Of a stretch of 64,000 nucleotides of DNA, positions 1 through 10,379 are shown one piece after another. Under the pieces are notes generated by a model, which worked only from the letters and a program-made list of their open reading frames with translations, was not told where the DNA came from and searched no databases. The stretch is from assembly GCA_033961575.1 (NCBI GenBank), contig CM066730.1:132312023-132376022 (forward strand), given 5' to 3'. The stretch is from Aselliscus stoliczkanus. Its lineage: Eukaryota; Chordata; Mammalia; Chiroptera; Hipposideridae. Every line of letters begins with the position of its first letter. Position 1 is the stretch's first letter. The position numbers were made by a program, and so were the translations under genes.

Positions 1-334
1 CCCATGGTCATGGAGGAGTTTTCCAGGTCACAGGGAGCTGGCCAGTGACATAATGCCATCTCCGGAAGGCAGGCTCCTGTAACGTGGGTAGATGACTGCA
101 ATTCTCTCACATCCAGATGGTCTGGAATTTCCCTGTGTACAGCCTCCTAGTTGCTCCAGTACTCTAGGAAGGAAGTCGTTTACTCCAGGTCCCTAACTAC
201 CCCTCTGTTTCAGGTTTCCCTGCTCCAGGAGGCCCTTAGAAGAGGATATCCTTGCTCAGGAATGACACCAAATGTTAAGAGTGAATTCCAGCTCCTTTGG
301 GCAACACTGTAGAAAGTTACAGCCAGAGGAGTCC

Positions 335-445
335 TTAGAGGAGTCTTTAGAGATCCATCAGTTCACACCTCTCATTTTTGCACCTCAGGAAACCAAGACC
401 CAGAGAAGTCAAGCCTCTTGCCAAAGGTCACACAGCCACTAGGAA
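335..445 (-). repeat. MIR fragment
   Basis: GGAAACCAAGACCCAGAGAAG, then CCAAAGGTCACACAGCCACT, is the reverse strand of the MIR core. Confidence 0.8.
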
Positions 446-732
446 CAGTAACCCAGGTTGCTTCATTTATGTAATGGACTTTTTCATGGAGGAACTGGGT
501 ATTATTCTACATCACAACAACCTGTGGCTGTCAAGAGTAAAATGAAACAAGTAAACAAACTCATGCTCCACAGATACAGGGGCTCCTTTTCTTTCTACTT
601 CATCCCCTCTCCCCCTACCCTCCATTACCCCCTTTTGCTGATCTTACCACCCTTCTCATGCTTTGCAGAACTACCAGACTCTCCTGGATTCCCAGTGCAT
701 TGTTGGAGAACCTCCCAGAAATAGTATAGAGC

Positions 733-915
733 AGTAGCCTTCAAACTTGAAGAGTACATCAGAATCACCTACAGGCCTGTGAAGACACATAGTGGGACCT
801 ACCCCCAGGTTTCTGATTCAATCTGCCTGGGGTGGGCTTCAGAGTTTCTCTTTCTAGCTAGTGCCCAGGTGGTGCTAATGTTGTGGGTCTGGGGCCACAT
901 TTTCAGGACACTAGT
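733..915 (+). mobile_element. MER5A (hAT-Charlie MITE)
   Basis: CATCAGAATCACCTACAGG, CCCCCAGGTTTCTGATTCA and GGTGGTGCTAATG match the MER5A consensus in order. The two ends are the usual imperfect inverted repeats. Confidence 0.85.
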
Positions 916-1018
916 ATAGAAAGCTCTCTGCCCCTAAAGATCAACAGGATATTAGCAACAAGCGACAGAGTGGGACTCTAGGCCAGGAGGTCTGTAATCA
1001 TAGGAGACATCTGACTAA

Positions 1019-1160
1019 CTTGGGGAACTACTAAAAATATGATTCCCTTCCCCATACCTGGAAAGTCTATTTAAGTATATCTGGAATGAGGCCTGGGAAT
1101 CTGTAATTTTTTTTATGTCTCTGTGAACTCTGATTTACAGGCAAGTTTGGGAAGGAAGCC
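1019..1160 (+). repeat. Possible second hAT-type MITE
   Basis: GGGAACTACTAAAAATATGA and GAGGCCTGGGAATCTGTAAT resemble MER5/MER20-type elements. Old and diverged. Confidence 0.4.
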
Positions 1161-1439
1161 AAATTCTAAATGATAAAAAATGGCCTACAAGGTATTGGGA
1201 AGGAAGGGCCTCCCTACAGGTGGGACCACAGAGCTATTTTCCTAGGTTTTTATTAAGTGCTCCAAATCCATGTTTGGTCTCTTTGGGGCAGTCTAGTTCC
1301 TACCTTAGAGCTGTAGGGTCTGACAGACAGGTTTCACATCTACCACTCATTGACTAGCTAGGGGCTCGTAGGCAAGGTACTTTTCAACCTTCTGTGGCAG
1401 GGCATTTTTATGTGTGACAACGAAAGGGAAATTGAGGTC

Positions 1440-1690
1440 CAATGATTGCTTTGCTCTGCTAGGCACTATGCTAAGCACTTCTTAGCTTCTATTGGGAGCT
1501 ATTATCTATTATTATCTATTGTCATCTCATTTTAATGGTAAGGCAACTGAAGCTCAGAGAGGTTAAGAAACATGCTGAAGCACATGTGGTTTACAATGGG
1601 CATGACTGGGATTCGAAGCTAAATCTTTCTGAATCCAAAGTACATGCTCTTTCCACTTTCCAATCTGCTGACAACGCCTGGACTAATACC
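1440..1690 (-). repeat. MIR, nearly full length
   Basis: Reverse MIR order: TAGGCACTATGCTAAGCACT, GGCAACTGAAGCTCAGAGAG, GACTGGGATTCGAAGC. The ORF over it is incidental. Confidence 0.85.
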
Positions 1691-1719
1691 GAAGGCTCTT
1701 TTTCAGAAACATTAAGAGA

Positions 1720-1835
1720 GTAAATCCCAAACTCCTTAGCCTGGCACTTTAAAGTCCTTTGCTCTTTGGCTTCAACATACTTTTCCCAGTTTATCTCTCA
1801 GAATTACTCCCTTCCTGAGATTTTATTTCAAACCA
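1720..1835 (+). repeat. L2 fragment
   Basis: AAATCCCAAACTCCTTAGCC, CTTTAAAGTCC and CCAGTTTATCTC match the L2 ORF2 end region. Confidence 0.6.
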
Positions 1836-2006
1836 CTGACTGGCTGTTTGCTCTTATGCATCTTACTTCACCTTAGTAGTACTTTAAAACTGTCATTAAA
1901 ACAGGCACTGTCTAATTAGTTTTCAATAGAGAACTCCTTAGTTTAAATGTAAACTTTATTTGAGCAGCGGAACAACTTGTTCACTACTGGATCCCTAAAA
2001 TCCAGT

Positions 2007-2156
2007 ATTTTTTTTTTTAATAGCTGAGCCATCCTGCCACCTGTTGGCAGCTCAGCAGCAGCTCAGCTCGGGCCGGGAATCGAACAGGTGATGCTGTTGT
2101 TCAGAGCTCACACTCTTGAGTGAGTTCTTAACCAACTGAGTCATTCAGTTGGTCCA
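2007..2156 (-). mobile_element. tRNA-derived SINE
   Basis: Minus orientation: a poly-T tail is followed by the complement of a head with GGTTAAGAACTCACTC and the CACCTGTTCGATTCCC B-box region. The body ends in the GGTGGCAGGATGGCTCAGC motif shared with the copies at 11475 and 16485. Confidence 0.85.
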
Positions 2157-2230
2157 GGATGGCCTTTCATATGCCACGCACTCAGTAAATAGATATTGAA
2201 GAGGAAGAGGACGACCAGGAAGAAGACAAA

Positions 2231-2291
2231 GAGGAGGAGGAGGAGGAGGAGGAGGAGGAGGAGGAGGAGGAGGAGGAGGAGGAGGAGGAGA
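2231..2291. repeat. (GAG)n microsatellite
   Basis: About 20 uninterrupted GAG units, in a purine-rich block extending to about 2308. It produces a spurious poly-leucine frame on the other strand. Confidence 0.98.
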
Positions 2292-2540
2292 AGGAAAGAA
2301 GGAAGAAAGTCACATTGCCAAGGCCAAACTTCATCCTTTTTTACCCTTGAACATGTGCTATCCCTTTCTTGATACTGCTCAAGCCATTCCTCCGAGAGAA
2401 AAGCTCTACCTGCACAAATCCACACATCTAAATATCATTTACCCTTCTGTGATATATTATAAGACACGCATACTTGGTCTTCCTCCTGATCCTGGCATAA
2501 AACTAAAACCCCTGGAATTTCCTAAGTGAGGAGAGTGAGA

Positions 2541-3170
2541 AAGGTGTTTTTTGTTATGTTAATGAGGTGACTTTTGGAAAATCCCTGGGACTGGTTGCCA
2601 GGGAAACCAATTGCATGATTAAAGGGTTGAAACTTTCAGCCCTACCCAGGACCTCAGGGAAAGGGAAAAGGAAAGGGACTGGAGATTGAATTCAATCACC
2701 AATGACCAATGATTTAATCAATCCTCTCTTTGTAGTGAAGCTTTCCTAAGAACCCAAAGGGTCTCCATGGGTGAACACGTGGAAATTCTAGAGTGGCAAG
2801 CTTAAAGAGAGTGGAAGCCCTCTCCTTCCCACATACATTGCCCTATGTATCTCTCCTCTCTGGTCATTCCTGAGCCATATATATCCTTTGATAATAAACC
2901 AGTAATTTAGTAAGTAAAATATTTTGAGTTCTGTGGGTCACTCTAGCAAATTAATCAATTCCAAGGAGGGAGTCCTTGGAACCTCTGATCTAGAGCCAGT
3001 TGATCAGAAGCACAGGAGCAACCTGAACTTGTGATTGGCATCTGAAACGGGGAGTCTTATAGGACTGAGCCATTAACTCGTGGGATCCATCGCAATCTCC
3101 AGGTAAATGGTGTCAGAACTGAGTTGAATAATTGGATACCCAGCTGGTATCACAGGGAATTGCTTGGATA
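2541..3170 (+). repeat. LTR-like ancient mammalian repeat, copy 1
   Basis: This block starts near TTGTTATGTTAATGAGGTGA, contains GGTGAACACGTGG and ATAATAAACCAGTAATTTAG (a polyadenylation-like site), then AGTTCTGTGGGTCACTC and GGCATCTGAAACGGGGAGTC. A related block lies at 27563-28200. The order looks like an LTR (signal, then a U5-like part), but I do not name the family. Confidence 0.7.
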
Positions 3171-3409
3171 TACAGGGAAAAAACCCATACATTGGAATTG
3201 GTATCAGAATCATACTTTTAAAGGTCAAATGCCATCTTCTCCAAGGAAAGTCATCCTCTTAGCTAAAAATGATCTTCCCACTAATCTCCCATGGGGCTTT
3301 ATTTGTGCCTTTAGGGTTGTTTCCTCATGTTAACCACATATGAACACATACTAACCCAACCACTAATCTGTGGCCTGGTCATGGTAGGATTCAGTTCTGA
3401 CCCCTTTCT

Positions 3410-3490
3410 ATGTAACTTGTGCAGGACCTACCAACTTGCCTCACAAATTATAGAAACCTCATAAATATTGGTGAACTGTTGATTGAATGA
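3410..3490 (+). repeat. L2 3' end
   Basis: CCTCATAAATATTGGTGAAC...GATTGAATGAACC matches the L2 tail. Confidence 0.55.
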
Positions 3491-3639
3491 ACCATTGATG
3501 TGAAAATGATTTAACGAGACAAATGCCATATGATTGTTTTATCTGGTGTCCTTTTTTCTATAGAGTCTTGGTTCTATATACTACCAGCTATTCCTCCCTA
3601 CACTCATGTTGCCAAGCTCTGGCATATGTTTTGCTTAGC

Positions 3640-3940
3640 TGCACACTTTCCCCCTCTTCTTTAGGTGGCAAACTCCTTCACATGTTCCAGGACTTTGCTT
3701 AGGCATCACATCCTCAGGAGAGCCTTCCCTCCTGTGTGGATCCTTGTCTGCCCTAGTTGTAGTTTCCTATGCTTGTCCCATCTTAGATTGCTCACGCCAG
3801 ATTGCAATTCCCACTTTCCTGTCTGCTTTCTTAACTCTCCTGTAAGAAATTTAAGCAGAGATTGAATCTCGCTCATCTTTATAACCTTGTAATCGGCTAA
3901 ATATTTGGTATGATATGGGTACCTATGATGTATTCATTGG
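3640..3940 (+). repeat. L2 3' end
   Basis: CCAGGACTTTGCTTAGGC, GGAGAGCCTTCCCTCC, then GCAGAGATTGAATCTCGCTC follow L2 order. Confidence 0.7.
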
Positions 3941-3942
3941 GT

Positions 3943-3945
3943 TAA

Positions 3946-3978
<33 letters not shown>

Positions 3979-3980
3979 CA
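3943..3980. repeat. (TTA)n microsatellite
   Basis: About 12 units, directly at the A-tail end of the minus-strand SINE at 3981-4378. Confidence 0.95.
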
Positions 3981-4378
3981 TTTAAAGATTTTATTGGGGA
4001 ATTGGGTAAGGGGAACAGACAAGCTGCTGTTCCTTTTGTTCTTCAGTCTAGTTGCAGAGGACATTGCTTCACTGGCCCATGTTGGTATCATCATTGTGCT
4101 CTTTCTGGATGAGGCAGATCAGTCGCTGGCCTCTGGATGGCTGCTCACAGTGGCTCCTGGCAGCTCACACAGGTTGCTGGCCGCTGGCCACTCACTGTAG
4201 CCTATGGCAGACCACTGCAGCAGGGGCTGCAGCTATGCCATCCCGGGGACTCACAGCAGCCCAGCTCCAGGTGGAGATGTTGTTCACCATCTTAGCTGTA
4301 GAGGGCAGTGTTACTGGCCCTCATATGTGGGATCTGAACCCAAGCCAGCTCTTAACCAACGCACCACTTGGCCAGCCC
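3981..4378 (-). mobile_element. Long tRNA-derived SINE
   Basis: Minus orientation, complement of the same long form as 20335-20738 and 30325-30776: the AATAAAATC-like tail is at the low end and GGGCTGGCCAAGTGG at the high end. The tail adjoins a (TTA)n run. Apparent ORFs across this block are SINE sequence, not genes. Confidence 0.88.
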
Positions 4379-4619
4379 AATATTATGTTTTTAATAATTT
4401 TATTTTACCGATCTTCCTGAGTTCCAAAGAAGGTTTTAGTAAAAGGAGATATTGAACCAAGAGACACTAAAAGTTGGAAATGTCTGCTTTCTTAATAGCA
4501 TGGCTCTTAGTATCATTGCTACTCATAGCACCCAATTCTCTCGATGACTTCTTGAAATTACAAAAGTTATATAAATTCCTTTGTCCCAGAAGTTAATTTT
4601 GAAAAGAGCTTTTATTTAG

Positions 4620-4745
4620 AGTTGTTCATTCAGACAAGCATCTGTGTATATAAGCTTTGGAAAAGCAAGGACTCTGTTTATTTGGTTTATCACTTAGAAC
4701 TGGTACAAAGAAGAGGCTGAATACATTTTAAATGAATGAACTTGA
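4620..4745 (+). repeat. L2 3' end
   Basis: GCAAGGACTCTGTTTATTTG...GAGGCTGAATACATTTTAAA with a terminal AATGAATGAAC. Confidence 0.55.
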
Positions 4746-4984
4746 TATATTTCAAATGACTTCTGGAAGCTGCATTAAGGCGAATAGGGCATGAGAGTGC
4801 CAATGAGAAAATGGTGAGTGCCAGAAGAAAATGACATTGGTTGCCCAGTTTCCAATGGTCCCTAACTTATGGAAGAATCATAAGAAGTTACAATATATGC
4901 CTGGATTGCTGGAGACTGTGATATTAATAGGGAAAATAATAAGGCCTCAGTCGTGAATACTTTCCAGCCCTGAATAGCACCGTG

Positions 4985-5110
4985 GAGAAAGAACTAGACT
5001 ATGAATAAGAAGTCAGGAATCCTAATCCTGGCCCCGGCTTCTTCCAACTGTATAGCCCTGGGCAACCCACTCAACCTCTCCGTTTCTTCCTCATTTGGGG
5101 AGAGCAGGCA
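4985..5110 (+). repeat. MIR fragment
   Basis: AGAACTAGACTATGAATAAG, CCTGGGCAACCCACTCAACC and CGTTTCTTCCTCATTTGGGG follow MIR order. Confidence 0.7.
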
Positions 5111-5212
5111 GCAACTCACATTTACTGCAAATTTACAATGTGCCAGGTCCTGTGTGAGGGGTTTTACATATATTTCCTCAGTTACTCTTGAGGAAATTTA
5201 GCTAGGTTCTTT
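5111..5212 (-). repeat. MIR fragment
   Basis: CTCACATTTACTGCAAATTT, then TGCCAGGTCCTGTGTGAGGG, is the reverse MIR end. It abuts an opposite-strand MIR. Confidence 0.6.
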
Positions 5213-7039
5213 CCAACTCAGAATGTTCAAAATTTTATTATTTTCAGCTAATTTAAACCCTATGCCAAAGTACATAAAGCAATGAAAGACACTTCAGATA
5301 TACACTGAAAAAAAAATTAAGTGGTTACTAATTCTTTCTCAAAGATTGCATACATGTTGGTTTATATCCTGGAAGAATGTTAATAGAGAGATGTTACATG
5401 CTTTCCTGCTTGCCACCAGCGATATCTGTGATGTGGATGACACAATTGAATGATTGGGGTATACCGCTTTGCTCCCAGCTCTCTCCCCTGATTATCAGAC
5501 TGCTGAATGGCAGACACTTCCATTCACACATGTGATTTCGCCACCAGTCTCTTTGAAGCCAGTAAATGCTTTAGGGATGCTTATCTAAATTAACAACTCT
5601 AAATGAAAGCCATATTTTCAAAATGAACTCCTGGGACAAAGGAAATATGGGGTTTCATTTGAAGCCAAGAAATAACAGGCCCAGTCAAGCATTCCTCAAT
5701 GGAACATTTCGTGGAAGTGCAAGGAAATCACCTCACCAGGAACTTGGAGATTTTCAGCCTTTGGGTGGTAAGCTCAGGCAGACAATGGACTGCTTTCACG
5801 CAGAGCAAAGAGCCAAAAGATAAAGGAAATCTTGACTTATGAGAAGTGTAGCTCTATGTGGGAGTTCCTTTTCAGATCATAAGCCACACTCTCCAGATGT
5901 CTCATGAAAACCACTCCAAGGACATAATTATTGCTTAAATGTTACACTCAAGGCAAGGAACGGCACCCTTGAACCCAAGACAAATATCCAGGGTAGGAGC
6001 TTTTGAGTTCCATAAATCTTACAGTTTCAGCTGTTAAGATAAATGATTATGTGTGGAGAAAAATGCTCTCAGGACAGTAGATCCATTCCTGGCAGATATT
6101 CTTGTCTTGGATTTTCTTTGTCTGCTTGAGGGTATTGCATCTCTAGGAATAAAATAGAGTGCATTCGATTTTCCAGTTTTCCCCTCTGCCCCTGCCGTCT
6201 GCTCCCTTTGTAGCTGAAATCCATCATGCAGTTCTCAGCCTAGGCTGGACTGAGGCGATCTCAACTCTGGTGAAGCACACCCAGTGGTGGATGTGCCCTG
6301 CCTTGAACTTCTATTAGTTGGTGATGGTTTCAAGGAAGTACTTGAAACCAGTAAGAGGATCAACTCTGTACAAATACGAATATGGATTTGAGAAAGATCA
6401 TTAGATGCAATTATCTTACTGGTGGAGATCTATTTGGTGAGTGTGGTTTGGTCTGGACCAAAGATGACACAAAGGGCCATAATTTGGGGAGTGGTCCTCA
6501 GCCAGATTGTGAGAATGGGCTCTGGGTTAACTCTGAATATGGCACTTATGGTCTGAAGATACTTAGTTCCTGAAGGTTTATGTGGATTAAAACATTCAAG
6601 GCTCTGGAAAGACCTGATTTGCAAGCAAGTAGCTTCAGATGACATAGACGATTAATCAGCAGAACTAGGCTGAATGCCCCCAATACTACTAACAGAGGAG
6701 GGACATCCAAGGCCCATGGTCACAAACCAGTAACTGAAACATGTCTCCAACTTCTCCTCCCCCAAAACCCTTCCCCCTGCAGCGATTTCATGTTTTGATC
6801 TTGAGTCCTGCTTTGCTAAGAAGCCTTTGAAAAATGTTCTTATTCAAATCCCTCCCTTCCCCATTCTGACCTTCATCATCTTGGTATAAGCCTCCCCTCC
6901 TCATATTTTCATCCCTGAAAACATTCTCGTAGCTCATGTGTCTGCCATCAGGCTCTCTGACCTTCATCTATTCCACAAGTTCTTCCTAAATGACTCTCTT
7001 CCACAGCCTTCAGAAATGTCTACCCTTGTCCCGAAGAGT

Positions 7040-7240
7040 CTATAACAGGAGTAGTGAATGGAAAGAGTGCTACAATGAGAGTCAGGGTACCAGACTTCAA
7101 GTATGACTCTGCTATTCCCCCAAAGTGGTACGCTCTTATGCAAATCATTTAATCTCCCTAAGCTTTGTTTTCTTATCCACAGAGTGAGGGAAACAATATC
7201 TGTCATGAACATCATTTATAGTGATTGAAACTGAGATAAT
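7040..7240 (+). repeat. MIR
   Basis: GGAAAGAGTGCTACAATGAG, GCAAATCATTTAATCTCCC and TTATCCACAGAGTGAGG follow MIR order. Confidence 0.72.
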
Positions 7241-7304
7241 AGATGTGAAATCCCCAAAGAGTTACATTGTTTCTGGATTCAGTGAGGGAAATGTAACTGT
7301 TAAT

Positions 7305-7500
7305 TATAATAGCTCACATTTATTGAGCATCTACTATGAGCTAGATGTTATGAATGCTTTACAACTATTAACATATTTAATCCTCAGAACAATTTTACTG
7401 AACGCAAAACCGAGATCTAGCGAGGTTAATTAATTTGCACAAGTCATATAATTTTCAAGTGGTAGAATTGAGTTATGAAACTAGTAAGGATGGTCTCAGT
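7305..7500 (-). repeat. MIR
   Basis: TAGCTCACATTTATTGAGC, AATCCTCAGAACAATTTTAC, GAGGTTAATTAATTTGCAC. Confidence 0.82.
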
Positions 7501-7609
7501 GGCCATACTCTGTAAAGACAGAAAGGTAGGGAAAGGGAAGGGATCACTCTGAAAAAGTGATTTCTAAATAATTGGTGGTCTTTCTCCAATAATTACTTAT
7601 TGAGAAATA

Positions 7610-7965
7610 TATATGTATGATAAATATTTATGGAGCACTCACTAGGTATCAGGGATTCTTCTAATTCTTGGAAGAAATTCAAGGAAAAGCAAATGTAATT
7701 TTCAAGGGGACTCAAGGAGCATATTGTCTAAGGGGGAACAGAGATCCACAAATGTTGTGACAAGGTTTGCAGGGTGTTCCAAGGCCACTGAGGGGTGCTC
7801 AGCCAGGCTTGGTGGGGTCAGGGAAAGCGCCCTGGTGACGGCGATACTAGAGATGAGTAATGAAAGACAAGCAGGATTTCATCAGGCAACAGCTGGCAGG
7901 TGGAGAGAGACATTTTAGGAAAAGAGAACAGTAAGTCCATGATTAGGATGGAGAATAGAACATGC
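7610..7965 (-). repeat. L2 3' region
   Basis: TTTATGGAGCACTCACTAGG, then the region with TTCAGGGACTC-like and AAGCAGGATTTCATCAGG pieces, fits reverse L2. Confidence 0.55.
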
Positions 7966-8064
7966 AGAGAACAACCAGACCACAGTTGTTTGAATGGGAT
8001 CTCATGTGGCCAGAGACCTGCTCTGATTGTTCAACACTGAAGGCCTTGGTACTTCCTATTATTA

Positions 8065-8250
8065 TAGAATGTGAGCCCTGAAAGGACAGAGAAGCTGTCT
8101 GTTCTGGTCACTGTTATATCACCAGTGCCTGGTAAAGTGGAGGTGCAATAAACATTTGTTAAATACATACATATATGGATGGATGAATAGCATGTACTAA
8201 ATACATACTTGTTGGGTAAATTATTTAATAAATGAATAAACAAGGAGTGC
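8065..8250 (+). repeat. L2 3' end
   Basis: AGAATGTGAGCCCTGAAAGG, TCACCAGTGCCTGGTAAAG, GCAATAAACATTTGTTAAAT. Confidence 0.72.
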
Positions 8251-8364
8251 TACTGCAAAAGAGCCTGGGCCAGCCTCTAGTGTTTGTGTAGACTGCATCG
8301 AATATAAATTTAACTATCAATCAAACGAACTTGAGTTGGATCATGAGGTGTCTTGGGTGCTAAT

Positions 8365-8565
8365 AGTTTGCGTTTAAACTTTATCTTAATGACAAGAGTG
8401 AACCACTGAAATGTTTCAAGGTGGAGAGTGAGAAGGTCACCAGCCTGTGGTCAAATCACTCTGGGGGCAGTTTGGGCAATAGTTTAGAGGAAAGACCAAT
8501 GAAGAGAGAGACTCCATCAGGATATGCAGAGCTCTCATAGGATGCTCAGCAACAAGTTATAGAAC
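8365..8565 (-). repeat. L2 internal fragment
   Basis: CACTGAAATGTTTCAAGGTG...TCACTCTGGGGGCAGTTTGG is reverse L2. Confidence 0.6.
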
Positions 8566-8729
8566 AGGGAAAGGAAAAGTAAGCTTTCAAAGCAAGGCTT
8601 ACTGCCATTTTTCACAATTCCAATCTTTGAAAATTTGGATAAAAACAAAACAAAGGGTCAATGAATAATTTTGCTAAGACTAGAGAGATAGGGTGTTGTG
8701 TAGACAACACTGGCTGGAAAACTTAGGTG

Positions 8730-8900
8730 ATTAGATTTGGCCCTGGTGTATCCATAACCTATAGTGTAGTTGTTAGCAAGTTGCTAGACGGCCTGGATTT
8801 CTCCTCCTGTGAAACAAAGAAGTTGCATCAATGGCGTCAGAGGTCTCCTTCAGCCCTACCATTCCAGGATCATAGATTCTATGACCTTCTGAGCCCTTTT
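8730..8900 (+). repeat. Ancient LINE/SINE 3' end
   Basis: GCGTCAGAGGTCTCCTTCAG...CATAGATTCTATGACC resembles the end shared by CR1/L3-type elements. A family call is not possible by eye. Confidence 0.4.
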
Positions 8901-8959
8901 AAAATGTTAGATAGTGAACTGCACAACACTTAGACTCATGGAGTGAAATGATTTCTAAG

Positions 8960-9072
8960 GAGAAAGTTACTTCAGGAATGTCAAGTTCAAACCTTTCATT
9001 TTACACTTGAAGAGACCACGGGTTCAGAAATGTTCATTGAAATGACCAGTGTTACATAGTTAGTTGGGAGAA
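8960..9072 (-). repeat. MIR fragment
   Basis: CATTTTACACTTGAAGAGAC...CCAGTGTTACATAGTTAG. Confidence 0.55.
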
Positions 9073-9299
9073 GAGGAGGAGACCATCCCATACTTATTCA
9101 CCAAATTGCATAAATCTATTTACATATTACCATAAAATAGGAAACTTGGACTTGAACTTTTTGGTACTTTTCATCTTAAGGTTGAACCTCTGAATTCATT
9201 CGTAGCTATTCCAAAAGAACTTTATCAGAATGTATGGGTATTATTGATAAGTATTCATACTTTCCAAAGAGGTAAATAACAAAACTGAACAAAATCCTC

Positions 9300-9375
9300 A
9301 TCTCATTCTTTCACTTGTTGAATTCCTACTGTATACGAAGTGTTAAGGGTACAAAGATTAATAAGATCCAGACTA
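9300..9375 (-). repeat. L2 3' end
   Basis: TTGAATTCCTACTGTATACG...GGGTACAAAGATTAATAAG. Confidence 0.5.
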
Positions 9376-9574
9376 ATTTCTAACATCTTACTAATTCTAA
9401 GATACTATGGTACTCCATCATAGTTTCAAATTGCATTGTGTATCCCAACTTAGCTTGAATGGCAAATTTCCATGCAACAGTTTTTTTGTTTTGTTTTTGT
9501 TTTTTCTTAAATGCTGTTCAGTGGTTTTGCCTTTATGGAAGGGATTCATAATTCCACAAAAAGTCCGTGCTTAC

Positions 9575-9645
9575 TTGTTGGATGTTCCATGCAGGTTTGT
9601 CAGTATAGTGAAGTTGTTTCTCACACTTCGCAAACTGGCGAGAAC
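9575..9645 (-). CDS. PDE4B: PDE4B coding exon, C-terminal part of UCR1 (71 bp)
   Basis: This exon starts in phase 0 at a GCAG|GTT acceptor and encodes 23 codons plus two bases. It begins VLASLRSVRNNFT and continues ILTNLHGTSN, with the final AA completing a Lys codon in the next exon. The donor is AACAA|GTAAGC. The Ser in LRSVRNN and the HGTSN ending fit PDE4B; PDE4D, as I recall it, has LRTVRNN and a different tail. VLASLRxVRNNF is a UCR1 helix conserved in all PDE4s. The next expected coding piece (starting RSPAASQPP in PDE4B) was searched for on the minus strand below 9575 and not found, so it lies beyond the window edge. Truncation here is due to the window, not to a broken gene. Confidence 0.95.
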
Positions 9646-9775
9646 CTGCAGGGAAAATGTTTCAAATGGTTAGGAACGGAAGGGTGGATGAATGGGCAGG
9701 TTCAGAAGCCACACTTCAAAAGTATACCCCGGGACAGAGTGAGAGTGAGCCAGGGCTAGCACTATATATACATAC
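9646..9775 (-). other. PDE4B: Short PDE4B intron (130 bp)
   Basis: The donor is GTATG at the high-coordinate end, and the acceptor is TTTTCCCTGCAG at the low-coordinate end. The intron is AT-rich, with a pyrimidine tract before the acceptor. It contains no repeat. It is far smaller than the flanking introns of more than 9 kb. Confidence 0.9.
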
Positions 9776-9812
9776 CTGGGCAAAAGGCGTTACAATCAAG
9801 TCATCGCCATGT
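9776..9812 (-). CDS. PDE4B: PDE4B coding micro-exon, UCR1 (37 bp)
   Basis: This 37-bp exon is too short for ORF finding. Its first base completes the Gln codon begun in the exon at 19093-19287, and it then encodes twelve residues, HGDDLIVTPFAQ, a UCR1 segment nearly invariant across PDE4A-D. The acceptor is a pyrimidine run followed by CACCAG|A, and the donor is CCCAG|GTATG. It ends in phase 0, which fits the next exon at 9575-9645, only 130 bp away. UCR1 pairs with UCR2 to control catalytic activity and dimerisation of long PDE4 isoforms (family knowledge). The peptide alone cannot tell PDE4 paralogues apart, so the PDE4B call rests on the neighbouring exons. Confidence 0.95.
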
Positions 9813-10150
9813 CTGGTGAAAAGAGAGAAAAGAAACATTTAAAAATGAGTTTGAATTATAAATGTGACATGTAAGCTATAGTAGTAACCTTTATCAGTGT
9901 TAGCAATGCAAATGTTATACAAATCCTTCTACCTAGACATAAGGCAGGACTGATTTAAGCATAAATAGGGATCTCAGGAACTTGAAAGAGAAAAAAAAAA
10001 CAAAAAACTATTAGGTTCATGGCACTTAGATTTACAGTGACTACACATAAAAGCATTAGCAAGTATGCATATATCCTCAGGGTATAGCCCCATTAAATAG
10101 TACACCCAGAAGACTGTAATTCAAAGTGACTTGTGGATTTGGGTTGCCAG

Positions 10151-10249
10151 AGCCAGGAAATTCAAAGCGAGGGCTGCTCACAAGCTCACACAGAGTTGGA
10201 AAAAATGGTATAACCGTCTGGATAAAGGTTAACTTTGAATTTCCTGGCT
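10151..10249. repeat. 17-bp perfect inverted repeat, 65-bp loop
   Basis: AGCCAGGAAATTCAAAG at 10151-10167 is exactly complementary to CTTTGAATTTCCTGGCT at 10233-10249. The transcript could fold into a stem here. No mobile-element ends were recognised around it. Confidence 0.85.
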
Positions 10250-10379
10250 TTTGTTGATTTGAACCACGGCCTTCATGCCATTTAAACACAGATTTCTGTC
10301 TGGGAATCCCATTACCTTTTGTTTTTAATAGCACTTTTTTCTTAAAGTAGCCAGGGAAAAGCTTTAAATGGGAGTATGT

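Larger units (their letters stand above)
1..9574 (-). other. PDE4B: PDE4B intron (3' part cut by the window edge)
   Basis: This intron follows the exon at 9575-9645 and runs off the window. It holds the old and young repeats listed separately. No recognisable element was found in 1-330, 1165-1435, 2310-2540, 4380-4615, 5215-7035 (the longest unannotated part, about 1.8 kb) and 9075-9295. No sequence resembling the next UCR1/UCR2 exons or the alternative first exon of the short PDE4B2 form was found. Confidence 0.85.

Noticed and set aside
2141..2425. Minus-strand 94-codon frame with a run of leucines
   Set aside because: The leucines are the (GAG)n microsatellite read on the other strand; the ends lie in a SINE and unrelated sequence.
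4052..4420. Plus-strand 122-codon frame
   Set aside because: It lies within the minus-oriented long SINE.
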